Positions 13,706 to 21,465 of a DNA stretch of 33,298 bases are shown piece by piece. Below the pieces are notes generated by a model. That model worked only from the letters and a program-made list of their open reading frames with translations. It did no database searches and was not told the DNA's origin. This DNA comes from a virus, in IMG/VR virus record IMGVR_UViG_3300010970_000118, positions 1 through 33,298 of that record; one strand, written 5' to 3'. A program made the translations under genes and the position numbers. Numbering within the stretch: the stretch's first letter is position 1; each line of letters starts with the position of its first letter.

Positions 13706-13937
13706 ACTTGCCCTCTAGTCTATTTATCTCATCCTTGATATAAAAAATTGCCTTCTCAAGATCTTGGATGGTCTTACTCTCATCCTTAAGTCCTGCTCTC
13801 CAGAGATACTTAAAAGCATTACCAATGTTAAAGTTACGATGTCTTGTAATCTGTATACACTCAACTCCAGATGGATCTGTGGTGTAATGTTGTGGGTGGT
13901 TTACTTGATCAACCGTAATATTTAAATTTTCACTCAT
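13695..13937 (-). CDS. DUF3310-like phage protein
   Basis: An 80-residue protein from the ATG at 13937, chosen because GGGAGG lies six bases before it; three in-frame ATGs farther upstream (13940, 13943, 13955) are less well placed. The sequence V-N-H-P-Q-H-Y...G-V-E-C-I-Q-I-T...F-N-I-G-N-A-F-K-Y-L-W-R-A-G-L-K...D-L-E-K-A-I-F-Y-I matches the DUF3310 pattern (H-Y, C-I/E, G-N-x-x-K-Y-[LI]-x-R, D-L-x-K-A). The family is common in phages and sometimes named nucleotide kinase-like, but its activity is unproven. Confidence 0.88.
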   Translation of the reverse strand: MSENLNITVDQVNHPQHYTTDPSGVECIQITRHRNFNIGNAFKYLWRAGLKDESKTIQDLEKAIFYIKDEINRLEGKYVN

Positions 13938-14052
13938 CATCATCCTCCCAATCAAATGCTTCTGGTAAACCTCTTAATGTGTAAAGAGCATAACTAATTC
14001 CAACTGCACCGACAATTGTTGCAATTGCTAAAGCTTTTTTAATCTTTTTCAT
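13930..14052 (-). CDS. Single-pass membrane microprotein, 40 aa
   Basis: A 40-residue gene read by hand. It is MKKIKKALAIATIVGAVGIS then YALYTLRGLPEAFDWEDDDE: a basic N-terminus, one membrane helix (about 8-24), and a very acidic end. Its ATG overlaps the stop of the HTH gene (ATGA), and its own TGA overlaps the start of the DUF3310-like gene by 8 bases. The basic-helix-acidic layout puts the acidic tail outside or in the membrane face. Function unknown. Confidence 0.72.
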   Translation of the reverse strand: MKKIKKALAIATIVGAVGISYALYTLRGLPEAFDWEDDDE

Positions 14053-14204
14053 CGCTTAGACTTCCTTAATCCAAATTTAGCAAGGTAAACATAAATGGTC
14101 TCTGTTGAGACTCCACATTCTTTGGCAATATCTTCAGCAGACTTCTTATCCATATGAAATCTTTTCTTAAGCCACAACTCATTAGTATATAGTTTACTAC
14201 TCAT
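14049..14204 (-). CDS. Small helix-turn-helix DNA-binding protein
   Basis: A 51-residue gene read by hand: begins MSSKLYTNELWLKKRFHMD, then K-K-S-A-E-D-I-A-K-E-C-G-V-S-T-E-T-I-Y-V-Y-L-A-K-F-G-L, a textbook helix-turn-helix (first helix about 20-28, recognition helix about 33-44), and a basic end. It overlaps the gene before it by 8 bases and the microprotein gene by 4. It resembles the HTH of resolvase-type or HNH-associated phage proteins and could be a small regulator or packaging accessory; which one is not decided by the sequence. Confidence 0.78.
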   Translation of the reverse strand: MSSKLYTNELWLKKRFHMDKKSAEDIAKECGVSTETIYVYLAKFGLRKSKR

Positions 14205-14457
14205 CGAAGAACTCCGAATTAAACTTCCACTGCATAACCTCTGGACCCTTATCTATCATTTCAAACATACGCTTCTCAAAGTCTCCCTTTAGTTCTTTGT
14301 ATAACTTAGGGTTTACCGTCTTTAGCTTATCTGTAATATAGTATAACAGTTCTCCACTGTTTGAGTCAATCCCAGAAATTTCTATGGCATTTTGAAGTAT
14401 TAGGTGCTCAAGCATTGCCTGAGTCTTTAGTTGTAGTGGAGTATTATTCGATTCCAA
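14197..14457 (-). CDS. Conserved phage protein, paralog of 2484-2813
   Basis: An 86-residue protein. The start is TTG at 14457: GGAG lies eight bases before it, while the first ATG (14415) has no ribosome site. Residues about 16-56 (LEHLILQNAIEISGIDSNSG, then LLYYITDKL) match the start of the protein at 2484-2813, so these two are paralogs with different C-termini. No cysteines, no membrane segment. It overlaps the RuvC-like gene by 14 bases. Unknown role. Confidence 0.76.
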   Translation of the reverse strand: MESNNTPLQLKTQAMLEHLILQNAIEISGIDSNSGELLYYITDKLKTVNPKLYKELKGDFEKRMFEMIDKGPEVMQWKFNSEFFDE

Positions 14458-15037
14458 TTGCCTTACTCCAATTTTTCATTGCCCAATGTCCTATGCCACA
14501 AGCATCTGCCACATCGTTATCATTTATAGATCTATCATATTGAACATTAATAAAATTAATAGTTCTCTGCTTGCGAAGTTCTCTTTCATAGGATTTAAGC
14601 CATGAATCTGACTTCCCTGGATTTTGTGCTTTAATGTAAAACTTCTCATCTTTAGATATTTTTTTATTTCCAATAAAGTTTTGCCATGTGATTGGAGAAA
14701 CCTTGCCAATAACTTTTGTTCCAGATTGCCCAGCTGCACCAAGAATAGCTCCTTGAACTAATGCAAGATCTGCAGCAGTCTTAGGACTATTCATGAATAC
14801 GGTATGCTCAATTACTATTGCTTCAAACCCACCATAGTAATCAAAAAATGCTTTTACCTTCTGTCCAGCATCCATAACTTTTTCATAAGTATCTTTACCC
14901 TTAAAGTTAATCTTTCCAACAACCCCCAACTCTTTTTGCTGGGTATCAAAAAGAGCAAAGGCAAGGCTATTAGTGCTTGCGTCTATGGCACAAATAGTTT
15001 GTGGAATCTTAGTTCCTATTGCCTCTGCTAATTTCAC
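14444..15037 (-). CDS. RuvC-like Holliday junction resolvase
   Basis: A 197-residue RNase H-fold nuclease. Acidic active-site residues are visible: D19 in C-A-I-D-A-S-T, E77 in I-V-I-E-H-T, and D175/D178 in N-D-N-D-V-A-D-A-C. This order is that of RuvC and its phage relatives, which cut four-way junctions with Mg2+. It starts with GTG at 15037, AGGA nine bases upstream, and overlaps the previous stop (GTGA). Placed with RecA, Cas4-type and PD-(D/E)XK genes, it likely resolves recombination intermediates or branched DNA before packaging. Confidence 0.85.
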   Translation of the reverse strand: MKLAEAIGTKIPQTICAIDASTNSLAFALFDTQQKELGVVGKINFKGKDTYEKVMDAGQKVKAFFDYYGGFEAIVIEHTVFMNSPKTAADLALVQGAILGAAGQSGTKVIGKVSPITWQNFIGNKKISKDEKFYIKAQNPGKSDSWLKSYERELRKQRTINFINVQYDRSINDNDVADACGIGHWAMKNWSKAIGIE

Positions 15038-15309
15038 TTTAAGTTATCCTTTATTTGTTTTAATGCTTTTGCTACATCACTAGGATCTATATAGCATTTA
15101 ATACATAAAAGCTCGTCATTATAAATAGAAAGAGGTTCTTTGCAAGATTTGCATTTTCTATTCTTTCCTATTCTTTTTTGTCTTCTTTCAATTATGTATC
15201 TTGCTGCTATTTTTTCTTTAGTTGCAGACTCTCTGCATTCTACAGAACAATAGATTTTATACTTAATATCGGTTTCAAAAAAGTTATCACACCATTGGCA
15301 GTGTTTCAT
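15034..15309 (-). CDS. Double zinc-knuckle protein
   Basis: A 91-residue basic protein with two zinc sites: C4-x2-C7...C21-x3-C25 (K-I-Y-C-S-V-E-C, a MYM/TRASH-like form) and C53-x2-C56...C69-x2-C72 (L-L-C-I-K-C). The helix between them is rich in Arg and Lys (about 30-52). Probably binds nucleic acid or bridges proteins in the recombination region. GGAG lies seven bases before the ATG, inside the end of the Cas4-type gene (23-base overlap). Confidence 0.8.
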   Translation of the reverse strand: MKHCQWCDNFFETDIKYKIYCSVECRESATKEKIAARYIIERRQKRIGKNRKCKSCKEPLSIYNDELLCIKCYIDPSDVAKALKQIKDNLK

Positions 15310-16087
15310 CTAGTGGCTCCAAAGATTTTAATTTAAAGTCTCCTTTACCAGCATCTGCACATGCCTGCTTAATTGGACATGATTTACAAATTTTTGAGTT
15401 AGATCGATAGTTCTTTTCAGGTAGGGTTCTGTCGACCCAAGCCTTACGTACTGATCTCATCCACTCAAATGTCTGGTCTACCCACCGACGATAATAGTCA
15501 TTAACTTCTACAGGAAGAATTAGCAGTTCGTGATTATTTTTATTTTCATAAATTAAAACTGCTTTTGCTTTCTTTAGAATCTTCATATAGATAAGTAACT
15601 GAATAAGGTGACCGCTTTTTGGCTTCATGTGTGCCTTGCGGTATTCAAAACCTTCATTCATCATTGTCTTGATTTCACCAAGGAGTTCTTCTCCCTGCCA
15701 GTTAATAATAACATCTCCATATCCAAAAATTGGTGGATCAGAGTGTGTTATCTTAAATTCTGAATCTACAAGAAAGTCTGGAACATTTCCCATCGCTTCC
15801 TGTATTCTTTCGTGTGACTTTGTTCCTGCTGTCATATTAGCTGCACTATAAGGAGTTGCATCATCCTGAAATGTTTGTCCATCGAATGCAAGATACCAAT
15901 ATCTAGGACATTCTCCATGCCCATAGGCAATTGTTGATGGAGCAAAAGTCTTCTTCTGTGTGTGCTTATCAATACGGTTTACAGTATAGCCAGACTGAAT
16001 TTTTTCAGTAATACCAGCAACATCGATAGGATGAACTGGTGGCTTATCTTGTTTAACCATAACCTGCTGTAATAAACTTTTTGTCAT
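15287..16087 (-). CDS. Cas4-family RecB-like exonuclease
   Basis: A 266-residue PD-(D/E)XK nuclease with an iron-sulfur site. Nuclease residues: H92 (G-T-K-S-H-E-R-I), D125 (G-Y-G-D-V-I), E138-x-K140 (L-G-E-I-K-T) and Q163 (H-L-I-Q-L-L-I-Y). The four cysteines C60 (G-E-C-P-R), C234, C237 and C243 (C-K-S-C-P-I-K-Q-A-C) fit the [4Fe-4S] cluster of Cas4/AddB-type enzymes. It would make 3' overhangs for RecA-driven recombination. No CRISPR array or cas1/cas2 is present, so this is a replication and repair gene. It has its own extended -10 upstream. Confidence 0.88.
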   Translation of the reverse strand: MTKSLLQQVMVKQDKPPVHPIDVAGITEKIQSGYTVNRIDKHTQKKTFAPSTIAYGHGECPRYWYLAFDGQTFQDDATPYSAANMTAGTKSHERIQEAMGNVPDFLVDSEFKITHSDPPIFGYGDVIINWQGEELLGEIKTMMNEGFEYRKAHMKPKSGHLIQLLIYMKILKKAKAVLIYENKNNHELLILPVEVNDYYRRWVDQTFEWMRSVRKAWVDRTLPEKNYRSNSKICKSCPIKQACADAGKGDFKLKSLEPLDETLPMV

Positions 16088-16113
16088 TGTTTTACTCGTT
16101 TCTATTCACTATA

Positions 16114-16119
16114 AGTATA
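16114..16119 (-). promoter_or_regulatory. Candidate extended -10 promoter for the Cas4-type gene
   Basis: Minus strand TGCTATACT followed by TATAG, in the 37-base gap before the ATG at 16087. The -10 and extended TG are good, and the box shares TATACTTA with other promoters here; no convincing -35 is seen. Confidence 0.45.
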
Positions 16120-16124
16120 GCAGA

Positions 16125-16430
16125 CTATCGTGTTATGTATTTTAATGCTGACACTAAACTATTAATTGATTCTGCTGCTGTGTAATAAAGATTCTTCTTA
16201 CCACGATCAGACTTATCAACATTTGCCATCCAGGTTGCTTTGAATGCCATCTTTGCAGCAATGGCCTGTAGTCTTACTATCTCAACTGTAGCAACAGTTA
16301 GCGGGATGTCTGGCTTTATAATTATCTTAGCAATGAAAGTTAAAGCAGTAGTCAACTCTTCGTCCTGCATGTAGTCTGCTATCTCAGATAGCCCATTTAT
16401 CATATCTATTGTTGTTTGTTCTTGTTCCAT
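16125..16430 (-). CDS. Conserved hypothetical helical protein, 101 aa
   Basis: A 101-residue, almost wholly helical protein without cysteines: acidic N-terminal half (TIDMINGLSEIADYMQDEEL), central hydrophobic helix (IVRLQAIAAKMAFKATWMA) and a basic patch (DKSDRGKKN). GGAGG lies before the ATG, and its start overlaps the nuclease stop by one base. It probably works with the RecA/nuclease group, judging only by position. I do not recognise the family, though similar small proteins seem common next to recA in actinophages. Confidence 0.75.
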   Translation of the reverse strand: MEQEQTTIDMINGLSEIADYMQDEELTTALTFIAKIIIKPDIPLTVATVEIVRLQAIAAKMAFKATWMANVDKSDRGKKNLYYTAAESINSLVSALKYITR

Positions 16431-16711
16431 TATTCCTCCACTAATTGTTCTAGTATGCTCATTTCAATTATAGCAAGTCTTACTTTTGAGTTGCCCTCTC
16501 CAATGACCACGACTATCGCTGGATCTTTGCCATTTTTCATAGCATCAGTAGTAGCCTTAGCCCAAACATCCTTGTTAAGGGTAAAAGATTTTCCAACTTC
16601 TTTAAAGTCAACGACAAAGTTGTTCCAAGAAGCATCACCCTTTTGTGTATTTCTTCCTGAGTTCTTGTGCTGTTTAGCACCTATTCTCTTTGACTCACTC
16701 TTCTCTGTCAA
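16430..16711 (-). CDS. PD-(D/E)XK-type nuclease, possible second junction resolvase
   Basis: A 93-residue protein. G-A-K-Q-H-K-N-S-G-R-x4-K-G-D26 then F-V-V-D35-F-K37-E gives the D...(D/E)-x-K core of small Hjc/restriction-type nucleases, and the layout fits phage Holliday-junction-type endonucleases. The start is TTG at 16711 with AAGG six bases upstream; there is no nearby in-frame ATG. It overlaps the zinc ribbon gene by 17 bases. If active, the phage carries two unrelated resolvases (with the RuvC-like one). The function is inferred from the motif. Confidence 0.7.
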   Translation of the reverse strand: MTEKSESKRIGAKQHKNSGRNTQKGDASWNNFVVDFKEVGKSFTLNKDVWAKATTDAMKNGKDPAIVVVIGEGNSKVRLAIIEMSILEQLVEE

Positions 16712-16871
16712 AATCAGCCTTCTTCCTTCTACCCAAGTTGACTTTGCTTAAGTGTTTATCTTTGCATACCCAAGTCATCTCTTTTGTTTCTGGATATAAT
16801 CTAAGGCTAGTTACCTCTATCTTGCATGTGTGACAGGCAAACTGCCCATGATAAACAGTATACTTAGACAT
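16695..16871 (-). CDS. Small zinc ribbon protein next to RecA
   Basis: A 58-residue protein from the ATG at 16871 (M-S-K-Y-T-V-Y-H-G), with AAGG nine bases upstream inside the recA end; the longer reading from 16904 has no ribosome site. C13-x2-C16 (F-A-C-H-T-C-K) and C36...H40 (W-V-C-K-D-K-H) make one zinc site, followed by a basic tail (L-G-R-R-K-K). This small protein, with F-x-C-H-T-C and T-W-x-C..H-L-S, appears to be common in actinophages beside recA. It likely binds DNA or a protein partner. Overlaps recA by 8 bases. Confidence 0.82.
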   Translation of the reverse strand: MSKYTVYHGQFACHTCKIEVTSLRLYPETKEMTWVCKDKHLSKVNLGRRKKADFDREE

Positions 16872-17874
16872 TGAGTTTAGCCTTGATTGATTCTTGCAAG
16901 TCAAGATCCTCTCTTACACGATTAACAAATGCTTCTTTTCCTTGTACCTTTGTTCCATCAGGAAGTATGTACCAAGCACCAGTTCTTTCTACAATGCCGT
17001 TTAATTCTGCAGTGGTAACTAGGTCACCAATTGTATCTAGGCCTATGCTATCTCCTCTAAAGTAAAAGTCATACTCGCCAGACTGAAATCCTGGAGATGT
17101 CTTTGAGAACTGTAGTTCCCATCGAATTGTTCTTCCAACTTTTTCTTCAATAAGTTTATCCCCTACTGGGATTTTTCCCTTAATCGCTTGATTGTCTGAC
17201 TCTGAAGAAAAGAGCTTAACAATACATGAGGAATAAAACTTAGTAGCCTGACCACCAGAAGGCTGCTGGCTAGTATACATAGCATTGATATTGTTACGAG
17301 ACTGAGAAATAAGAACAAGCAAAGTTGGCTTAACTTTATTGTTTGCATAGTTAAGCATTTTCCATGCGTTACTAAAGTCACGGGATTCTGCTCCAATCTG
17401 TTTTGTATTTTCTAATGCTTTCATTTCATCTGTATCTTTTTCAAAATAGATTGCGGGAAGCATAGATGTAATAGAGTCTACTACAATTAGGTCAACGCCA
17501 GCATTCATTAGTCCAACACCAACATCAACCATATCACTAATAGTTCTTGCTTGTGAATAGATTAGCTTCTCTGGGTCTACTCCAAGTGATCTAGCCCAAT
17601 CTTCTGAGTATGACATTTCTGAGTCAATCCAGGCACATAGCTTTCCTTCGGCCTGTGCTAGAGCTATCATCTGAAGGCACATAGAGGACTTTGCAGACGA
17701 CTTACTGCCCCAAATGAGTACTTGTCTGCCGTATGGCAGTCCACCCCCAAGAGCACGGTTTAAACCAAAACTAGGCGTTGGCTGATACTCATAATTAATT
17801 CCAACCCCTGTACCTAATTTCTTTCTTAGCTTTGGATCTAGTTGTGCCATTGCTTCTTCTACTGTAACTGTCAT
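16864..17874 (-). CDS. recA: RecA-like recombinase
   Basis: A 336-residue RecA-fold protein. P-loop G56-S-K-S-S-A61-K62-S63-S, where the invariant Gly before Lys is Ala; Walker B D-L-I-V-V-D-S-I-T-S; L2-like loop around V-L-I-S-Q-S-R-N-N-I, followed by G-G-Q-A-T-K-F-Y. It should pair homologous DNA strands using ATP. It is close in length to bacterial RecA (about 345-350) but lacks the usual acidic C-terminal tail. Its ATG overlaps the MazG stop (TAATG). It lies among nucleases and resolvases that would act before and after it. The altered P-loop may change ATP handling. Confidence 0.88.
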   Translation of the reverse strand: MTVTVEEAMAQLDPKLRKKLGTGVGINYEYQPTPSFGLNRALGGGLPYGRQVLIWGSKSSAKSSMCLQMIALAQAEGKLCAWIDSEMSYSEDWARSLGVDPEKLIYSQARTISDMVDVGVGLMNAGVDLIVVDSITSMLPAIYFEKDTDEMKALENTKQIGAESRDFSNAWKMLNYANNKVKPTLLVLISQSRNNINAMYTSQQPSGGQATKFYSSCIVKLFSSESDNQAIKGKIPVGDKLIEEKVGRTIRWELQFSKTSPGFQSGEYDFYFRGDSIGLDTIGDLVTTAELNGIVERTGAWYILPDGTKVQGKEAFVNRVREDLDLQESIKAKLNV

Positions 17875-18197
17875 TAAAATCTTACTCCATGCTTCTCTGG
17901 TCTAGTCTCATTAAATTCCGTTTTTTCTTTTAAAGAATTATCTAGTGATAACCTAGTATACCCTGTTTCAACTAACCCTGCATAAAGATCTAAGGTCCTG
18001 ATCAGGATGTCTGCAACCTCTTTGGTAATCTCTTCCTCACCCTTATCTTTTCTTATTGCCTCCATAACTTCTGTTACTTCTGAGACAATCATCATGCACT
18101 GCTTTGCAATAAAGATATCATCTACATCTTCTGGCTCTGGCCAAAATCCTTTTATTACTGCAGTCTTGTGTAACTCAATCGCTAAATCATCAAGCAT
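17874..18197 (-). CDS. mazG: MazG-like nucleoside triphosphate pyrophosphohydrolase
   Basis: A 107-residue single-domain MazG-type protein. The metal-binding helices carry E40-x2-E43 (S-E-V-T-E-V-M-E) and E60-x2-D63 (K-E-V-A-D-I-L-I-R), and it ends R-P-x-K-H-G, typical of the family. It hydrolyses (d)NTPs to NMP and pyrophosphate; in phages it may adjust nucleotide pools or reduce ppGpp-type alarm signals (known for related phages, not shown here). GGAGG precedes the ATG by nine bases. Confidence 0.87.
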   Translation of the reverse strand: MLDDLAIELHKTAVIKGFWPEPEDVDDIFIAKQCMMIVSEVTEVMEAIRKDKGEEEITKEVADILIRTLDLYAGLVETGYTRLSLDNSLKEKTEFNETRPEKHGVRF

Positions 18198-21100
18198 TAT
18201 TTACATCCTCCAATATAACCGTTCCATCTTTAGTCTTTCCAAGGCTAAACTTATATACATTTCCTTCTTCAATCTTCATATACGCTTTTGCAAACGCAGT
18301 TGGGAAGACTGTTACAGAGTGTAACTCTCTGTTCGAATCTGCTATCGTTAGAGAAGCCATCTTCTTTCCAGCCTTTGTAATTCTTGGCTTGAATGAAACT
18401 ACAAACATATCTTCATCTTTATATGGCAACATCTTATAATTTAAAAACTTAATCAAAGCGTTATCTGAAACCTTTACTTGGTCAACTGGAATAGCAGAAA
18501 GAACTCTATTGTCGTTTGCAAGAATAATATATGATACTCCTGCCTCAATAGTTGTGTTTTCATCATCGAAGATACCAACACTGCCAGTTCTATCTAGCAT
18601 TTCTATTCTTGACCAACCCTTGGCTCTCTTAATTCCCTTAACCATTCCCATCAAAACGAATGATCCCTTTTCTTCATACTCCTCTGCAGGAGTAATGAAT
18701 GCATGATAATGAGATGGAACTGTTAGATTAAACTCTGGCAAGTTGAGAAACTCATACAGGTTTGCCTTAATCTCTTCATCATTACGAGGATTATCTGTAA
18801 AGGTAGCTGCACCAATAACTCTTAACGCTTGAAGTGCTCTGCTGTTAACGCCATTTCCTTTTGTAAAAGTGAATTCCTCAAGATCCTTGTAGGATGCAAA
18901 CGGACGAGATGAGATATATCTCTCTGCAATTTTATCCGAGATGAATTTAATAGCCGTAAGTCCGAATCTGATTCCTTTACCTTCAATCTTAAAGTCCGTA
19001 TCCGAATCATTAATGTGAGGAAGTTTAACCGAGATTCCCATTCTCTTTGCTTCAATAAGGTATTCAGTCCTAGCATCTTTATCCTTTTCATTTTTCAGTA
19101 GTGAGTACATAAACTCTAGTGGATAATGGTACTTTAACCATGCTGTCCAGTATGAGAGTGTTGAGTATGCTACAGCATGTGACTTGTTAAATGAGTACCC
19201 TGCGTGAGCCTCAAAGTCATGCCATAGGTCTAAAGCTTGATTCGGTGAAATGTATGCAGAAGCTCCCTTAACGAACTTATCTTTAAACTCATCAAATTCT
19301 TTAGCATCTTTCTTCTTACCAATGATCTTTCTAACTTTATCTGCTTCCGACATGGACATACCGCCAAGCTGTACGCATGCTTGCATAACTTGTTCCTGGT
19401 ATAGAATACAGCCATAAGTTTCCTCCGTAAATGATTTCAAGACTTGGTGCTTATAGTCTGGATTTTGACGACCATGCTTAATTGCAATATAGTCTTTACC
19501 AATTGTATTCATAGCACCTGGACGAACCAAAGCATTTGATGCTGCAAGTTCTGATAAATTCTTTACACCCATCTTAACAAGAAGGTTTGTGTATGGTGTT
19601 GCTTCACACTGAAATATACCCTTTGTGTATCCGTCAGATATCATCTGATAAACATTCTTGTCATCCATATCAATCTTTAAAAGATCAATCTTCTTGTTGT
19701 CTCGCTCTTCAATAATATCAAGCGTATCCTTTAAAACACTAAGAGTCTTAAGACCCAAAGCATCTATTTTAATTAAGCCAATCCGTTCTGCCTCTTCCAT
19801 ATCCACAGCAACAACAGGGATACGCTCATCACTACCAGTAGAAGATCGTGTCTCCATTGGTGCGAAGCGGAAGATCGGGTCTTTACTAGTGACAACACCA
19901 GCAGCGTGAATGCCAGTGCCTCTAATACGGCCACGAAGTTGTTCTCCATATATTTCTACCTCTGGATATTTCTCACGGAATTCCCGTGTTGTCTTTGATG
20001 TACAAAAATCATCCCATGTATCAACAAGCTTTAAAACCTTATTAACATCTGTAAGAGGAATATTTAAAACTCTTGCCACATCTCGGACTACTCCTTTATC
20101 CTTAAATGATAAGAATGTAGCGATAGATGCAACATGTCGATACTGTCTAACAAGATAGTCTTTCACTTCTTCACGACGAGTGTCTTGAATATCTGTATCG
20201 ATATCTGGAAAGTCATTTCTATCTGGGTTAATAAAACGGAAGAACAGTAGCCCATGTTTAATTGGATCAATATCAGTTATACCAAGTGAATAACATAGCA
20301 ATGAACCAGCAGAAGAGCCTCGACCAGGCCCTACCATAATTCCTTCCTTCTTGGCCCAAGAAATCATATTACGTACAACTAGAAAGTATGGACCAAACTT
20401 CTTATCTTTAATAATCTTTAACTCTTCATCAAGTCTATCTAGGTATTCTTGTGAGTCTACTCCTCTTTCAGTTAATCCAATAAGAGCCAGTTCCTTAAGC
20501 TCCTTGTCTGGATTCTTGTATTGTACTGGTAGTAGATCTAATCCTTCTTGAATTCCATATTCCCCAACTTTTTCAGCAACTCCAAGTGTATTGGCATAGA
20601 TATCTGGACGGTCAATGCCCTGTGCCTCCATAGCAGCCTTCATCTCATCATAAGACAATAAGTGAATATCAAATTCATTAAATGTAATCTGACGATCATG
20701 ACCATAGAGATAATCTAAACGCTCCATCATGTTAGTATACTTCTTAGACTTTTCAAAAGTATGCTCTTTGTCAATCTTTACATGTGTATTAAGTAGAAGC
20801 TTAAACTCTTGAATTTCCTTTTGATCTGTGTGGCTGTGATGGCAATCTGGCGTTACAACAACCTTGATTTCAAATTCATCAGCCAAAGCAATTAACTGCT
20901 TGTTAATTTCTGCTTCATTATGTGGCATTACCTCAATATAATAGTCATCATTAAAGACACGCTTAAACCACTCAATATGCTTTTTAGCAACTGCAAACTC
21001 ATTATTTTCAAGTGCTTTAACGAGTACGCTACTTGGACAAGCAGATGTAACAATAATACCCTCTGAATACTTCTCAAGAATTTCAAAATCAAATCGTGGC

Positions 21101-21462
21101 TTCTTAAAGAAACCCTCTGTCCAAGCAATCTCATTAATTTTATTTAGATTTTCCAAACCAATTTGGTTCTTGGCGAGAAGGACTATATGGTTGTAGATCA
21201 AATCTAGATCTCCGTCTCTTTCAGACTTATCTCTAGTATCAAATCTATCTTGACACATATAGCCTTCTACACCAAGTATAGGCTTAATACCCTTCGCTTT
21301 TGCAATACGGTGCAGTTCCCTATGCCCAGATAAAGTACCGTGGTCAGTGATGGCAATTGCTGGCATCCCTAACTCAACTGCACGGTCAATGTATTCTTCT
21401 GGAGTAGCGATTCCGTCAAAGAGGGAATAGTGGGTGTGTACGTGTAAGCCTACGTAACTCAT
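18190..21462 (-). CDS. dnaE: DNA polymerase III alpha subunit (DnaE)
   Basis: A 1090-residue replicative polymerase. N-terminal PHP domain: H-V-H-T-H-Y-S (7-13), T-D-H-G-T-L-S-G (39-46) and T-P-D-C-H-H-S-H (204-211) keep the metal-binding residues, so it may proofread by itself as mycobacterial DnaE1 does. Polymerase acids: P-D420-I-D422-T-D424 and I-D-A-L-G-L-K near 570; the G-P-G-R-G-S-S-A-G-S loop lies at 378-387. The C-terminus holds a helix-hairpin-helix region and an OB-like domain (W-S-R-I-E-M-L-D-R-T-G). It copies phage DNA in the cytoplasm. No epsilon or sliding clamp gene is in the window. Confidence 0.95.
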   Translation of the reverse strand: MSYVGLHVHTHYSLFDGIATPEEYIDRAVELGMPAIAITDHGTLSGHRELHRIAKAKGIKPILGVEGYMCQDRFDTRDKSERDGDLDLIYNHIVLLAKNQIGLENLNKINEIAWTEGFFKKPRFDFEILEKYSEGIIVTSACPSSVLVKALENNEFAVAKKHIEWFKRVFNDDYYIEVMPHNEAEINKQLIALADEFEIKVVVTPDCHHSHTDQKEIQEFKLLLNTHVKIDKEHTFEKSKKYTNMMERLDYLYGHDRQITFNEFDIHLLSYDEMKAAMEAQGIDRPDIYANTLGVAEKVGEYGIQEGLDLLPVQYKNPDKELKELALIGLTERGVDSQEYLDRLDEELKIIKDKKFGPYFLVVRNMISWAKKEGIMVGPGRGSSAGSLLCYSLGITDIDPIKHGLLFFRFINPDRNDFPDIDTDIQDTRREEVKDYLVRQYRHVASIATFLSFKDKGVVRDVARVLNIPLTDVNKVLKLVDTWDDFCTSKTTREFREKYPEVEIYGEQLRGRIRGTGIHAAGVVTSKDPIFRFAPMETRSSTGSDERIPVVAVDMEEAERIGLIKIDALGLKTLSVLKDTLDIIEERDNKKIDLLKIDMDDKNVYQMISDGYTKGIFQCEATPYTNLLVKMGVKNLSELAASNALVRPGAMNTIGKDYIAIKHGRQNPDYKHQVLKSFTEETYGCILYQEQVMQACVQLGGMSMSEADKVRKIIGKKKDAKEFDEFKDKFVKGASAYISPNQALDLWHDFEAHAGYSFNKSHAVAYSTLSYWTAWLKYHYPLEFMYSLLKNEKDKDARTEYLIEAKRMGISVKLPHINDSDTDFKIEGKGIRFGLTAIKFISDKIAERYISSRPFASYKDLEEFTFTKGNGVNSRALQALRVIGAATFTDNPRNDEEIKANLYEFLNLPEFNLTVPSHYHAFITPAEEYEEKGSFVLMGMVKGIKRAKGWSRIEMLDRTGSVGIFDDENTTIEAGVSYIILANDNRVLSAIPVDQVKVSDNALIKFLNYKMLPYKDEDMFVVSFKPRITKAGKKMASLTIADSNRELHSVTVFPTAFAKAYMKIEEGNVYKFSLGKTKDGTVILEDVNNA

Positions 21463-21465
21463 TTA

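Noticed and set aside
15287-16087. Cas4-type gene as part of a CRISPR system
   Set aside because: No cas1, cas2 or repeat-spacer array is seen; Cas4-family exonucleases are common in phage replication clusters.
16467-16472. TGCTATAAT inside the PD-(D/E)XK gene
   Set aside because: A perfect extended -10, but no -35 at any usual spacing, and the bases are codons for an A-I-I-E strand; left uncalled.
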